A stretch of DNA of 38,340 bases, taken from NCBI GenBank assembly GCA_028864905.1, contig JAGWLP010000006.1, positions 1 to 38,340 on the forward strand, written 5' to 3'. A program made the position numbers and the translations under genes. The notes under the pieces are model-generated. The model had not been told where the DNA came from. It did no database searches and saw only the letters and a list, made by a program, of their open reading frames with translations. Of this stretch, positions 7,853-18,284 are shown piece after piece; the first letter of the stretch is position 1; each line of letters begins with the position of its first letter. Source of the DNA: Gammaproteobacteria bacterium (GTDB lineage: Bacteria; Pseudomonadota; Gammaproteobacteria; Natronospirales; REEB76).

Positions 7853-9283
7853 TCAGGCCAGCAGCTTTCCGGGATTCATGATTCCCTGCGGATCCAGTGC
7901 CGCCTTGATGCGGTGCATGAGCGCCATTTCCACCGCATCCTTGTAGTGCGGCAGCACATCGCGCTTGAGCTGACCAATGCCGTGTTCCGCACTGATCGAG
8001 CCACCCACTTTGTGCACCCGGTCGTGCACCAGTGCCGAGATTTCCTCCTGCCGCGCGAGCAGCCGCCCCTCGGTCCAATCCGTGCCACGCGCCACGTTGT
8101 AGTGCAGATTGCCGTCGCCCAGATGTCCGAAGATCACCTGCTGAATGCCGGGAAACGCTTCGTCCAGCGCGGCATTCGTGGTGCGCACGAAATCCGCCAT
8201 GCGCGACACCGGAACCGATATATCGTGCTTGATGCTCTTGCCCGATTCCTTCTCCGCCAACGGGATGCTTTCGCGCAGATGCCAGAGCGCATGGCTTTGC
8301 GCGATCGATTCCGCGATGACGGCGTCTTGCACGCAGCCGGCCTCAATCGCCTCGCCCACCACGGCTTCAAAGCGCGCGCGCGCATGAGCCTCGGACTCGC
8401 TATCGGACAATTCCAAAAGCGCGTACCAGGGAAGGCTGGCCGAGGGTCCGTTGAAGGGCAGAGGCTGCTGCGGAAAGCAGCGCACTACTTGCTGCAGGCA
8501 ATACCCCGCCATCAGCTCGAAGCCGGTGAGCGCAGCGCCCAGACCGACACGCGCGCGCCCCAGCAGGGTCACCGCGTGCTCGATGGAATCGAGCGCCAGC
8601 AGCGCCGTGCACTGCGCCACCGGCAGCGGATACAGCTTGAGCGTGGCCGCGGTAATCACACCCAGCGTGCCCTCGCTGCCAATGAACAGATCGCGCACAT
8701 CGTAGCCGGTGTTGTCTTTGCGCAGCGCGCGCAGACCGTGCCAGACATCGCCTTGCGCCGTCACCACCTCCAGCCCCAAGGTCAGTTCACGCATGTTGCC
8801 GTAGCGCAATACCTGCGTACCGCCGGCATTGGTCGCCAGGTTGCCGCCGATCGTGCAACTGCCCTCGGCTGCGAGACTCAGCGGAAACAGGCGCCCGGCG
8901 TCGCGCGCGGCCTGTTGCACCGATTGCAGAATGCACCCCGCCTCGACTTGCATGGTTTCATTGTCGGCGTCGATGCCGCGAATCCGGTTGAGGCGTTGCA
9001 GCGAGAGAATTACCGCGCGACCCGAATCGTCCGGCGTGGCGCCGCCGCACAGACCTGTATTTCCGCCTTGCGGAACCACGGGGATACGCGCCTGTGCGCA
9101 CTGGCGCACGACCGCGGCGACTTCCCCGGTCGTGGCGGGCCGCACCACGGCCAGCGGTATCCCGCGATAGCGCTCGCGCCAATCCACCGCATAGGCTTGT
9201 GCATCCGCACCCGTCAGCACCTGCGCGGCACCCACCGTGGCCCGCAGCGCATCCAGATGGTTCATGACCCGGGAATCTCGCAT
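7853..9283 (-). CDS. FAD-binding oxidase, GlcD / D-lactate dehydrogenase-like
   Basis: A 476-residue flavoprotein of the PCMH (VAO) superfamily, acting on a 2-hydroxyacid such as D-lactate, glycolate or 2-hydroxyglutarate; the exact substrate is not decidable. The FAD_binding_4 domain spans about residues 35-175, with PLAVVRPATTGEVAAVVRQC, PVVPQGGNTGLCGGATPDDSG and EGSCTIGGNLATNAGGTQVLRYGNMRE. The C-terminal FAD-oxidase domain has IFGHLGDGNLHYN and SISAEHGIGQLKRD, with the His residues expected near flavin and metal. It begins 33 bases after fabB on the same strand, so it may be the last gene of fabA-fabB. Start choice is uncertain: the first ATG is at 9283, and a second at 9265 would give MNHLDALRATVG. 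Confidence 0.87.
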   Translation of the reverse strand: MRDSRVMNHLDALRATVGAAQVLTGADAQAYAVDWRERYRGIPLAVVRPATTGEVAAVVRQCAQARIPVVPQGGNTGLCGGATPDDSGRAVILSLQRLNRIRGIDADNETMQVEAGCILQSVQQAARDAGRLFPLSLAAEGSCTIGGNLATNAGGTQVLRYGNMRELTLGLEVVTAQGDVWHGLRALRKDNTGYDVRDLFIGSEGTLGVITAATLKLYPLPVAQCTALLALDSIEHAVTLLGRARVGLGAALTGFELMAGYCLQQVVRCFPQQPLPFNGPSASLPWYALLELSDSESEAHARARFEAVVGEAIEAGCVQDAVIAESIAQSHALWHLRESIPLAEKESGKSIKHDISVPVSRMADFVRTTNAALDEAFPGIQQVIFGHLGDGNLHYNVARGTDWTEGRLLARQEEISALVHDRVHKVGGSISAEHGIGQLKRDVLPHYKDAVEMALMHRIKAALDPQGIMNPGKLLA

Positions 9284-9316
9284 TCGACAACCAGAAACTG
9301 AATCAGGCGCCGGCCA

Positions 9317-10525
9317 TCAGACTGCGGAGAACACCAGACTGGCATTGGTGCCACCGAAGCCGAAACTGTTCGACATCACGGTGGCCAGTTTTGCGACGCG
9401 ACTCTCACGCAGAATCGGAAAGCCCTCGGCACGCGGATCGAGAGTTTCGATGTTCGCCGAACCGGCCATGAAACCGTCGCGCAGCATCAATAGGCTGTAA
9501 ATCGCCTCATGCACACTGGCCGCGCCGAGCGAGTGACCGGTAAGCGCCTTGGTCGAAGACAGCGGCGGCACCTCCGCGCCGAACACCTCGCGAACCGCGT
9601 CGAGTTCGGCTATATCCCCCACCGGGGTGCCGGTACCGTGGGTGTTGAGGTAATCCACCGGACGCTCGGTATCGGCGAGCGCCATCTGCATGCAGCGCAC
9701 CGCGCCATCGCCGCTCGGCACCACCATGTCGGTGCCGTCGGACGTGGCGCCGTAGCCGACGAGTTCCGCCTGAATGTCCGCACCGCGCGCACGCGCATGA
9801 TCATAAGCCTCCAATACCAACATGCCGCCGCCCGCGGCGATGACGAAGCCATCGCGCTGGGCGTCATACGGACGCGAGGCCGCGGCCGGCCGGTCGTTGT
9901 AGCGAGTGGAGAGCGCACCCATGGCGTCGAACTGGGCGGTCATGCTCCAGTGCTCTTCCTCTCCGCCGCCGGCAAACATCAAATCCTGGGCGCCGCTGCG
10001 AATCAGATTGGCGGCCGCACCAATGCAGTGCGCCGAAGTCGCGCACGCCGCGGAAATCGAATAGCTCAGGCCGAGAATGCCGAACGCGGTGGCCAGCGTC
10101 GCGGATACGGTCGAACACATGGTGCGCGGCACCATGAACGGCCCGACCTTGCGCAGTCCCTTGGTGCGCAGCAGATCGGCAGTCTCGATCTGCCACTGCG
10201 ACGAGCCGCCGCCGGAACCGGCGATCACGCCCACGCGCGGATGGCGGATGTGCTCCATCGCCAGACCGGCATCGGCAATCGCCGCGCGCATCGCGACATA
10301 CGCGTAGGCCGCTGCATTCCCCATGAAGCGTTTCCACTTGCGTTCGATGGCCGCATCCAGATCGATGTCGGGAACCCCCGCCACCTGGCTGCGCAGGCCA
10401 CGTACGGCGTAATCGGGCATGGCGCGAATGCCGCTGCGCAACTCGCGCAGCGCACGCGAGACGGTGTCGGCTGCGTTGCCCAGGCAGGAAACGATGCCCA
10501 TGCCGGTCACCACCACGCGGTTCAT
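9317..10525 (-). CDS. fabB: 3-oxoacyl-ACP synthase I (FabB)
   Basis: A condensing enzyme of type II fatty acid synthesis, needed with FabA for elongating the unsaturated acyl chain. The start is placed at the ATG at 10525, giving 402 residues from [17 protein letters not shown]; a longer reading would run into fabA. The catalytic Cys is in [14 protein letters not shown], and the two His are in [12 protein letters not shown] and [14 protein letters not shown], with [15 protein letters not shown] near the C terminus. It lies one base after the fabA stop (TGAAATG), so translational coupling is expected. Confidence 0.95.
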   Translation of the reverse strand: MNRVVVTGMGIVSCLGNAADTVSRALRELRSGIRAMPDYAVRGLRSQVAGVPDIDLDAAIERKWKRFMGNAAAYAYVAMRAAIADAGLAMEHIRHPRVGVIAGSGGGSSQWQIETADLLRTKGLRKVGPFMVPRTMCSTVSATLATAFGILGLSYSISAACATSAHCIGAAANLIRSGAQDLMFAGGGEEEHWSMTAQFDAMGALSTRYNDRPAAASRPYDAQRDGFVIAAGGGMLVLEAYDHARARGADIQAELVGYGATSDGTDMVVPSGDGAVRCMQMALADTERPVDYLNTHGTGTPVGDIAELDAVREVFGAEVPPLSSTKALTGHSLGAASVHEAIYSLLMLRDGFMAGSANIETLDPRAEGFPILRESRVAKLATVMSNSFGFGGTNASLVFSAV

Positions 10526-10526
10526 T

Positions 10527-11117
10527 TCACAGGCCCTCGACAGACTGGAACAAGCCCACGCGCATGTCCTTGGCAACGTAGATCAGGCGATCGTCAACCG
10601 AGGTGTTGCCGTCCGCGATCACCATGGGCAATTTCCCGCGCATCACCCGCCGCACGTCAATCTGGTAGCGCACGAGCTTGGCACTGGGTAGCACCTGTCC
10701 GGTGAACTTGACCTCGCCTACGCCGAGCGCGCGGCCGCGGCCGGGTTCACCCAGCCATGGGAGATAGAACCCACTGAGCTGCCACATGGCATCCAGGCCG
10801 AGACAGCCCGGCATCACCGGGTCACCGGCAAAATGGCACTCGAAAAACCACAGGTCCGGATGAATGTCCAGTTCCGCCCGGATCTCGCCTTTGTTGTAGG
10901 CACCACCGGTACTGGCGATGTGTGTGATCCTGTCAAACATCAGCAGCGGTGGCGCCGGCAGGCGCGCATTGCCCGCGCCGAAAAGCTCGCCGCGTCCGCA
11001 CGCCAATAATTGCTCGCGGCTGAACGCATGCAGCCGGGATTTACCGCTCTGTGCGAGGGAATTGGATGGAGCAAGGTCCGGCGGATTGGGCTTCCGCTCG
11101 ATCGTCGGCATCTGCAT
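10527..11117 (-). CDS. fabA: 3-hydroxydecanoyl-ACP dehydratase/isomerase (FabA)
   Basis: FabA dehydrates 3-hydroxydecanoyl-ACP and isomerises trans-2- to cis-3-decenoyl-ACP, the branch point to unsaturated fatty acids. Seen: [25 protein letters not shown], and the catalytic region [32 protein letters not shown], with the active-site His (CHF) and Asp (LDAMWQ). [17 protein letters not shown] follows. The ATG at 11117 gives 196 residues, and a second at 11111 gives 194; E. coli FabA has about 171. The roughly 25 extra N-terminal residues ([20 protein letters not shown]) look disordered, and no start lies closer to the conserved core. First gene of fabA-fabB. Confidence 0.94.
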   Translation of the reverse strand: MQMPTIERKPNPPDLAPSNSLAQSGKSRLHAFSREQLLACGRGELFGAGNARLPAPPLLMFDRITHIASTGGAYNKGEIRAELDIHPDLWFFECHFAGDPVMPGCLGLDAMWQLSGFYLPWLGEPGRGRALGVGEVKFTGQVLPSAKLVRYQIDVRRVMRGKLPMVIADGNTSVDDRLIYVAKDMRVGLFQSVEGL

Positions 11118-11201
11118 TAGGCTCGCCTGCGTAATGTGAGGTTGGCCACGCGGCACCGGGTTTACACGCGCTTTGCCGGTCAGCCGCCGGAGGCCGGGCA
11201 C

Positions 11202-11217
11202 ATCCATGGCCATGGAT
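11202..11217. repeat. 16-base perfect palindrome upstream of fabA
   Basis: ATCCATGGCCATGGAT is a perfect inverted repeat in the 235-base obgE-fabA gap, about 85-100 bases before the fabA start. It could be an operator for a regulator of unsaturated fatty acid synthesis, but I cannot match it to a known FabR/FadR/DesT site. The rest of the gap shows no clear hairpin or ORF. Confidence 0.35.
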
Positions 11218-11352
11218 ACATCATGCGCGAAGGAGCCGGGCGTGTCGAGTCACCGGACAGTTCCGCTGCCGGCGCCCTGTCGAGTGCGGGCCTTCTCCGA
11301 GCGCAACAGCTGTAGCGTGCGTGTGCACTCTTTCTGCCGTGACACTGCATGC

Positions 11353-12611
<1,259 letters not shown>

Positions 12612-12638
12612 ATCAGTACCAAAATTTCCAACAGTGAC

Positions 12639-12664
12639 AAAAAACCCCGGGCCAGCCGGGGTTT
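12639..12664 (-). terminator. Rho-independent terminator after rpmA
   Basis: On the minus strand a GC-rich hairpin (AAACCCCGG, loop CTGGC, CCGGGGTTT) runs into six T residues, starting 27 bases after the rpmA stop. It should end most rplU-rpmA transcripts before obgE. Confidence 0.85.
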
Positions 12665-12690
12665 CTGCGTCGCTGGGCAATGCGCGAAGC

Positions 12691-12948
12691 TCAATCCGCC
12701 ACCACGCTCACGACGCGCTGTTGCGGCCTGCCCTTGAGTGAGAATTTCACCTTGCCATTGGCTTTGGCAAACAGCGTGTGGTCACGCCCCATGCCCACGT
12801 TCGCGCCCGCGTGGAACTGCGTGCCGCGCTGGCGCACGATGATGCTGCCGGCGTTCACCGCCTGGCCGCCATAGAGCTTGAGGCCGAGGCGTTTCGACTC
12901 GGAATCGCGGCCGTTACGGGTGCTGCCGCCAGCTTTCTTGTGTGCCAT
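12691..12948 (-). CDS. rpmA: 50S ribosomal protein L27
   Basis: L27 lies at the peptidyl transferase centre of the large subunit. The 85-residue protein starts [22 protein letters not shown], the conserved flexible N terminus, and contains [20 protein letters not shown]. It has normal length and follows rplU by 18 bases. A strong terminator follows. Confidence 0.98.
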   Translation of the reverse strand: MAHKKAGGSTRNGRDSESKRLGLKLYGGQAVNAGSIIVRQRGTQFHAGANVGMGRDHTLFAKANGKVKFSLKGRPQQRVVSVVAD

Positions 12949-12966
12949 GTGTATGTGCCTCGATGC

Positions 12967-13284
12967 TCAACCGGCGTGGATGCCGGTGATCTGGACTTCG
13001 GTGTAGTGCTGCCGGTGGCCGGCGCGGCGCCGGTAATTCTTGCGGCGGCGCATCTTGAAAATGAATATCTTGTCGCCGCGTCCCAGGGATTTGACGGTCC
13101 CGGTAACCTTGCCGCCGGCCACGAACGGCGTGCCCAGTAGCGGCGCCTGCTGGTCGCGCCCGACCATGAGCACGCGGTCGAAAGTCACCGCAGCGCCGGT
13201 GTCGGCCGCGAGCTGCTCGCAACGAATCAGATCGCCCTCGCTCACCCGGTATTGCTTGCCGCCGGTCTCGATTACCGCGTACAT
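12967..13284 (-). CDS. rplU: 50S ribosomal protein L21
   Basis: L21 binds 23S rRNA in the large subunit. The start is the ATG at 13284 (MYAVIETGGKQYRVSEGD), with GGAG 7 bases upstream; an upstream in-frame start (MSFGVP extension) is rejected. It has 105 residues, with FKMRRRKNYRRRAGHRQHYTEVQI near the C terminus, the L21 signature. First gene of rplU-rpmA. Confidence 0.98.
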   Translation of the reverse strand: MYAVIETGGKQYRVSEGDLIRCEQLAADTGAAVTFDRVLMVGRDQQAPLLGTPFVAGGKVTGTVKSLGRGDKIFIFKMRRRKNYRRRAGHRQHYTEVQITGIHAG

Positions 13285-13322
13285 GGGAACTCCAAAGGAC
13301 AAAATGCCGTCAAAGGGCGCGA

Positions 13323-13351
13323 ATTTTACGGCCTTGGGCGATGGCGGTCAA
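13323..13351 (-). promoter_or_regulatory. Sigma-70-type promoter of rplU-rpmA
   Basis: On the minus strand TTGACC (13346-13351) is followed after exactly 17 bases by TAAAAT (13323-13328). The expected start is near 13316, leaving a leader of about 30 bases before the rplU ATG. It is back to back with the ispB promoter. Confidence 0.75.
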
Positions 13352-13367
13352 ACCTGGCGTGCGCGCC

Positions 13368-13396
13368 TTGACACCCCCCCATGGCACCCCTAGCAT
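13368..13396 (+). promoter_or_regulatory. Sigma-70-type promoter of the polyprenyl diphosphate synthase gene
   Basis: A perfect -35 TTGACA (13368-13373), a 17-base spacer and TAGCAT (13391-13396) as -10. Transcription should start near 13403, which rules out the upstream ATG at 13341 and supports the start at 13437. The E. coli gene pair rplU/ispB is divergent in the same way. Confidence 0.75.
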
Positions 13397-13436
13397 CGCC
13401 TTCACGTGCCAATTCGGCCGTAATCCGACGCCGCTC

Positions 13437-14447
13437 ATGGTTCTAGCCCCCGATTCAGTCACCTCCGCCGGTCAGGCGCCGGAATTGGCTGCGCTGCGCG
13501 CCATGGTGGACGCGGATTTCCACGCTACCGACAGCCTGATCCGCAAGGCGCTGCACTCGGACGTGGTGCTCATCAGTCAGCTCGGCGAATATATCATCAA
13601 CGGCGGCGGCAAGCGTCTGCGGCCGCTGCTGGTGCTGCTCGCCGCGCGCGCCTGCGAAGTCGCCGACCAGCGCCACGTGCAGCTCGCCGCCATCATCGAA
13701 TTCATCCACACCGCCACGCTGCTGCACGACGACGTGGTGGATGCCTCCGGGCTACGACGCGGGCGCGAGACCGCCAACGCCATCTGGGGCAACGAGGCCA
13801 GTGTGCTGGTGGGGGATTTCCTGTACTCGCGCGCCTTCCAGATGATGGTGGCGCTCGATGACATGCGCGTGATGCGCATCCTCGCCGATGCCACCAACCT
13901 GATCGCCGAAGGCGAAGTCATGCAGTTGCTCAACTGCCACGATCCCGAAACCACCGAGGCGCGCTACCTGCAGGTGATCTGCCGCAAGACCGCGACGCTG
14001 TTCCAGGCCGGCGCGCATCTGGCCGCGATCATCGCGGGACAACCGGAGGCGCAGGCCGCGGCCCTCGGCCGCTACGGCTTGCACCTCGGCAGCGCCTTCC
14101 AGTTGATTGATGACGCATTGGATTACAGCGCGAGCGTCGCCGAGATGGGCAAGAACAGCGGCGATGATCTCGCCGAAGGCAAGCCCACGCTGCCGCTGAT
14201 TTACGCCATGCAACACGGCACACCGGCGGAACGCGAACGGATCAGCGTGGCCATCGAATCCGGCGAACACACGGACATGGGCGGCATCCTGGCGATCCTC
14301 AGGCGCACCTCCGCACTTGAATACACCCTGAGCCGCGCACGACAGGAGCGCGAGCATGCAATCGCGGCGCTGGAGCAGGTGCCTGAATCCGTGTACAAAA
14401 CCGCGCTGGTGGAGCTGGCGGATTTTTCGGTGGAACGGCGTACTTGA
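13437..14447 (+). CDS. ispB: Octaprenyl/polyprenyl diphosphate synthase (IspB)
   Basis: A trans-prenyl chain elongase that makes the isoprenoid tail of ubiquinone. With the ATG at 13437 the protein has 336 residues (E. coli IspB 323). The first Asp-rich motif is LLHDDVVD (in IEFIHTATLLHDDVVDASGLRRG) and the second is LIDDALDY; GGKRLRPLLVLLAARA lies upstream and KPTLPLIYAM downstream. Small residues before the first motif would permit a long chain, but length cannot be read off safely. It is divergent from rplU and convergent with the GGDEF/EAL gene, with a 40-base gap lacking a clear terminator. Confidence 0.93.
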   Translation: MVLAPDSVTSAGQAPELAALRAMVDADFHATDSLIRKALHSDVVLISQLGEYIINGGGKRLRPLLVLLAARACEVADQRHVQLAAIIEFIHTATLLHDDVVDASGLRRGRETANAIWGNEASVLVGDFLYSRAFQMMVALDDMRVMRILADATNLIAEGEVMQLLNCHDPETTEARYLQVICRKTATLFQAGAHLAAIIAGQPEAQAAALGRYGLHLGSAFQLIDDALDYSASVAEMGKNSGDDLAEGKPTLPLIYAMQHGTPAERERISVAIESGEHTDMGGILAILRRTSALEYTLSRARQEREHAIAALEQVPESVYKTALVELADFSVERRT

Positions 14448-14487
14448 ACAGTCTCGCCGGCTGGACGCGTACCAGAACCCGCTGGCG

Positions 14488-17400
14488 TTAGTGCTGCGGC
14501 ACAAGCACACCGGCGCGCAACAGGCTGGTGCAGCGCTCCGCCGACACCGGCCGACTGTAATAGTTTCCCTGCGCCAGGTTGCAGCCGATGGAGCGCAGGT
14601 TTTCCACCTGCTGCGATTCCTCCACGCCCTCCGCCACCACCGTCAGCCCCAGCGTGCGACTCATGGCCACCAGCGCCGCAACGATGGCTTTGTGCTTGGC
14701 ATCCACCGACATACCCACCACAAAACTCCGATCAATCTTGAGAATGGTAATGGGCAAACGGCTCAAATAACTCAGCGATGAGTAGCCGGTGCCGAAATCA
14801 TCCAGCGAGAAACTGATTCCCAAGGCCTTGAGTTTCTCCATCTGCTCGCCCACCACCAGGTTGTCGGTCATGATCGCGGTTTCAGTCAATTCCAGATGCA
14901 GCCAGTGCGAATCCAAGCCGGTGCGCTGGAGCACATCGTTCACCATCTCCACCAGATCACCGTGCAAGAACTGGCGCGCGGAAACATTCACACTGATGGG
15001 CAAGGGCACGATCCCGAGCTTTTTCCACACCATGCCTTGCCGGCAGGCGGCTTCCAATGCCCAGCGCCCCAGCGCAATGATGTCGCCGCTTTGTTCGGCG
15101 ATGGGAATGAACTTCGCGGGTGGTATCAGGCTGCCGTCATCGGTACGCCAGCGCAGCAGCGCCTCGACTCCGGTAATACGGCCGGAATCGAGCTGTACCT
15201 GTGGCTGGTATTCAAGAAAAAATTCCCGCTCAATGCTGGCGCTGCGCAGATGGCTGCGCAGCTTCAACAGTTCCTCGACCAAGGTCTTCATGGCCGCACT
15301 GTAGAAGCGCAACTCGCCGCCAGCGTTACTCTTGGCATCCAGCAAAGCGCTATCGGCATTGCGCAGCAGCTCCTCGGCTTCTTCCCCGTGGTCCGGCGCC
15401 ATGGCTACACCCACGCTCAAGCGCAGATCCACGCGGTTACCGCTGATATTCAGCGGTGCCTCCAGAGCGCGCTTGAGGTCTGCGACGGTCTTCTGCAGGC
15501 TCTCGTGGTCAAACTCCCCACACAGGACTACGCCAAATTCATCGGCGCTCAGGCGCGCCACCCCGTCGCGCGTGCCACATTGCGCCGCGAGACGCGTGCC
15601 AAATTCGCGCAACACGGCATCCCCCACGGCATGCCCAAGGACATCGTTGATCATCTTGAAACTGTCAATGTTCAACAGCACCACCGCGACTCGCAGGTTG
15701 CCGTTGCGGCGGGCGAGTTGCTCGCGCAGGTGCTCATGCAGCAGGGTGCGGTTGCCAAGTTTGGTGAGCGCGTCGTAAAACGCCAGATAACGAAGGCGCT
15801 GTTCGCTTTGCACACGTTCGGTGATGTCGGTGGTAACCAGCGTGGTGCCGTTGATACTGCCGGTATCATCGCGGCTCACCACGGCATCAATCTGCACATC
15901 CAGCAACTGACCGCTCACGGTCTGACATTGAGTCATGAAGCTCTGGGTCAATACCTCGCCGGTGATCATGAGCTTGAGGCGCCTCTCGCATTCGGCCCGC
16001 TGCACCGCATTACTGACATGTTCGAAAAGGGATTTGCCTATGAGGTCGCCGCGCGCGTAGCCCAACATGATATGGATCGCCTGGTTGGCATAGCGGATCA
16101 CGCCGTCACTGGACAGCTCGGCGATGCCATGCGGCACAGATTCCATCAGGCGCCGGTAGCGGCGTTCACTGCGCCGCAACACGGCTTCCTGCTGTTTCTG
16201 GCTGGTAATGTCCTGAAAAACGCCGAACACCGCCTCCCCGGCCTCGGCTGTAGCCGGGCTGTATTTGGCGATGATGCGCACGTTACGCACTTCGCCATCC
16301 GATCGCAGGATGCGGGCCTCCACTTCCACGCCCTGATGATTCACGGCCACGCCGCTTATGGCGCCGCCCACCATCTCGCAATCCTCCGCCAGGAAAGTCT
16401 GCAGCGTGCCGCGGAAATCCAACGGTGCGCTCTCCGGTGTCATGCCGCGGATACGGTAGTTCTCCTGTGAGCGCCACATCCTGTCCGCTTGGATGTCCCA
16501 GCGCCAGTGCCCGAGTTGGGCGAGACGCTCGGCTTCGTCAAGCATCCGGGCATTTTCTTCCAGGGCTGCCGTGATGCGCCTGCGCTCGCTGATGTCGGCA
16601 AGAATTGCTACGTAAAAACGCAACCCACCCTGTTCGTCAAATACCGGGCTGACGGACAGCGAAATCCAGTATCGTCCGCCAACATTGCGCCGGCTCACGG
16701 TTTCCAGCGATAACGCTTCCTGTTTTCGGAACGCGTTGCGGATCTGTTCACGCACCTCCGGCGTGATGCCAGCCCGTTCTGCAAATACGCGCCAATCGCC
16801 GTTGTGGACTTCCTGGTATGAAAATCCGGTGACGTGCTCAAAAGCCGGGTTCACATAAACCACCGGATAGTGATCTTGTTGCGAAGCGACATCAATTACC
16901 AGCACGCCGTTGACAGATTGGCGGGTGGCGGCGGCCAGCATGGCGTGTTCCGACACCAGTTTTTCCAGCTGCTGTTCACGCAGCTTGAGCGCGGTGATAT
17001 CCGTATAGAGGTTGATGCAACCGCCGTCGTGGCTGCGACGCTCCTTGATCAGCACCCAACGGCCATCATCCAGCCGCTGCTCCTGGTTGCCGGAAGCCCG
17101 GTGGTGAGCAGCCAGGCGCTCGCGCAACCATGCGGAATCGCCTGATCCCGTTTGCGCGTTGGTCCCGCCCTCGATGCCGACGCTCAGCAGCTCCTCGAAT
17201 TTCCGTCCTGGGGTCAGAAATTCCGCCAGTTGCGGATACATGCGCTTGATCTGTTCATTGCACAAGATCAGCCGGTCCTCAGAATCAAACAGGACGAAGC
17301 CGTCTTCCATGGACTGCAGCGCATCGCTCAATGCAGCTTCTGCGCGCTGACGCGCGCGCAGCTCATTGGACCGGGCCAGAGCGACATGCACGGCACGCCG

Positions 17401-17778
17401 CAGGCGCGGCATATGACGTGGATTCTTGACCACATAATCCGTCAGGCCCAGGCGCATGGCCTCAACGGCAACGTCTTCCGTACCCGTGCCGGTGAACATG
17501 ATCACCGGCAGGTTCGGATGCCGGGCCCCGACCTGCTTCAGGATTTCCAGGCCCGTGGTCCAGCGCAGCTGAAAATCCGTAATCACCAGATCAAAATCCC
17601 CGCTCTCGAGGGCACGCTCGAATGCTGTCTGATCCGAAATTTCAGTGGCCGCCACCACCGCAGCCTCTTTGCGCAACTCGCGTATCACCAGTGCGCGGTC
17701 GTCCGGGTTATCGTCCGCCAACAGCACTTTCAGCCTGGCGCCCGGCTTGGCACTGGAATTTGTGGATTTGACGCTCAT
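14488..17778 (-). CDS. REC-PAS(n)-GGDEF-EAL signalling protein, probable c-di-GMP phosphodiesterase
   Basis: A 1096-residue cyclic di-GMP protein (ATG at 17778; a TTG at 17814 is possible). Order: a receiver domain with acidic pair LLADDNPDD, phospho-acceptor Asp in LVITDFQL and Lys in VVKNP (residues ~15-135); four PAS-like regions to about residue 660, with the PAC-type strings RYWISLSVSPVFDE and ISGVAVNHQGVEVEARI; GGDEF (~665-825); EAL (~835-1085). The GGDEF signature is degenerate: RLSADEF replaces R-GGDEF, so cyclase activity is doubtful. The EAL domain keeps EALLRW, NVSARQF, ELTETAI, DDFGTGYSS, LKIDRSF, VAEGVEE and QGNYYSRP, that is all usual metal and catalytic residues, so phosphodiesterase activity is likely. 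There is no membrane segment; it should be cytosolic. Confidence 0.93.
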   Translation of the reverse strand: MSVKSTNSSAKPGARLKVLLADDNPDDRALVIRELRKEAAVVAATEISDQTAFERALESGDFDLVITDFQLRWTTGLEILKQVGARHPNLPVIMFTGTGTEDVAVEAMRLGLTDYVVKNPRHMPRLRRAVHVALARSNELRARQRAEAALSDALQSMEDGFVLFDSEDRLILCNEQIKRMYPQLAEFLTPGRKFEELLSVGIEGGTNAQTGSGDSAWLRERLAAHHRASGNQEQRLDDGRWVLIKERRSHDGGCINLYTDITALKLREQQLEKLVSEHAMLAAATRQSVNGVLVIDVASQQDHYPVVYVNPAFEHVTGFSYQEVHNGDWRVFAERAGITPEVREQIRNAFRKQEALSLETVSRRNVGGRYWISLSVSPVFDEQGGLRFYVAILADISERRRITAALEENARMLDEAERLAQLGHWRWDIQADRMWRSQENYRIRGMTPESAPLDFRGTLQTFLAEDCEMVGGAISGVAVNHQGVEVEARILRSDGEVRNVRIIAKYSPATAEAGEAVFGVFQDITSQKQQEAVLRRSERRYRRLMESVPHGIAELSSDGVIRYANQAIHIMLGYARGDLIGKSLFEHVSNAVQRAECERRLKLMITGEVLTQSFMTQCQTVSGQLLDVQIDAVVSRDDTGSINGTTLVTTDITERVQSEQRLRYLAFYDALTKLGNRTLLHEHLREQLARRNGNLRVAVVLLNIDSFKMINDVLGHAVGDAVLREFGTRLAAQCGTRDGVARLSADEFGVVLCGEFDHESLQKTVADLKRALEAPLNISGNRVDLRLSVGVAMAPDHGEEAEELLRNADSALLDAKSNAGGELRFYSAAMKTLVEELLKLRSHLRSASIEREFFLEYQPQVQLDSGRITGVEALLRWRTDDGSLIPPAKFIPIAEQSGDIIALGRWALEAACRQGMVWKKLGIVPLPISVNVSARQFLHGDLVEMVNDVLQRTGLDSHWLHLELTETAIMTDNLVVGEQMEKLKALGISFSLDDFGTGYSSLSYLSRLPITILKIDRSFVVGMSVDAKHKAIVAALVAMSRTLGLTVVAEGVEESQQVENLRSIGCNLAQGNYYSRPVSAERCTSLLRAGVLVPQH

Positions 17779-18030
17779 ATGAATATCGTCCGTGAAGTTC
17801 CTGCCTAGCCTCAAACGATGTCCGGATGCCCGCTCAGCATCGGATCACGTCGTTCTGATCATCTTCCGCCAGCAGGACGGGGGTCTGGTTGTGGTCAATC
17901 ACGCTCAAATTCCTTCAGGGTTGACGTGGATAGTGTGACGGTCCCATGGAGGCACAACGGGGAAACCCATTGCTGTGGGCCCACCACAGTATCCGGGTCA
18001 GCTTTTTTCTCCGGGCAAGCCGGGGGGCAA

Positions 18031-18059
18031 TTGCCGGACCCCTGACCTTGCTTTATAGT
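18031..18059 (+). promoter_or_regulatory. Promoter of the tRNA-Pro gene
   Basis: TTGCCG (18031-18036), a 17-base spacer and TATAGT (18054-18059) lie just before the tRNA, with the expected start near 18066. The preceding gap (17779-18030) shows no other gene. Confidence 0.7.
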
Positions 18060-18070
18060 ACGCGGCCTCG

Positions 18071-18147
18071 CGGGGTGTAGCTCAGCCTGGTAGAGCACTT
18101 GGTTCGGGACCAAGGGGCCGCAGGTTCAAATCCTGTCACCCCGACCA
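18071..18147 (+). tRNA. tRNA-Pro, anticodon CGG
   Basis: A 77-base cloverleaf with encoded CCA: acceptor CGGGGTG pairs with CACCCCG (18137-18143). The D arm is AGCTCAGCCTGGTAGAGC. The anticodon stem is CTTGG/CCAAG around loop TTCGGGA, giving anticodon CGG. The T arm is CAGGTTCAAATCCTG. Its last 16 bases are repeated twice downstream. Confidence 0.97.
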
Positions 18148-18284
18148 ACCGCTGCCGCTTCTCGCTCACTGAATCATCCCTGATGAGTTATCCGGCCGGT
18201 ACATCCCTGTACCGGCGTTCGGGCCAACCGGAATGCCACCGGCATTCCGGAAAATCCACGGCCCTCACCCTGTCACCCCGACCA
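18148..18284 (+). repeat. tRNA-Pro tail repeat, unit A (hairpins plus 3'-tail copy)
   Basis: A 137-base unit directly behind tRNA-Pro, ending in an exact 16-base copy of the tRNA 3' end, CCTGTCACCCCGACCA (18269-18284). Inside are three hairpins: H0 at 18173-18184 (ATCA, loop TCCC, TGAT), H1 at 18195-18216 (9-base stem, loop TCCC) and H2 at 18228-18250 (10-base stem, loop ACC). The heptamer CGCTCAC (18163-18169) precedes H0. No coding frame of note is seen. The layout recalls the tyrT/rtT repeats of E. coli, in which tRNA-Tyr is followed by ~180-base repeats each carrying the tRNA 3' end. Confidence 0.85.

Noticed and set aside
16489-17145. Possible split of the 1096-residue protein into two genes
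   Set aside because: The minus-strand frame is continuous with PAS and linker sequence throughout; there is no stop or plausible internal start with a Shine-Dalgarno.
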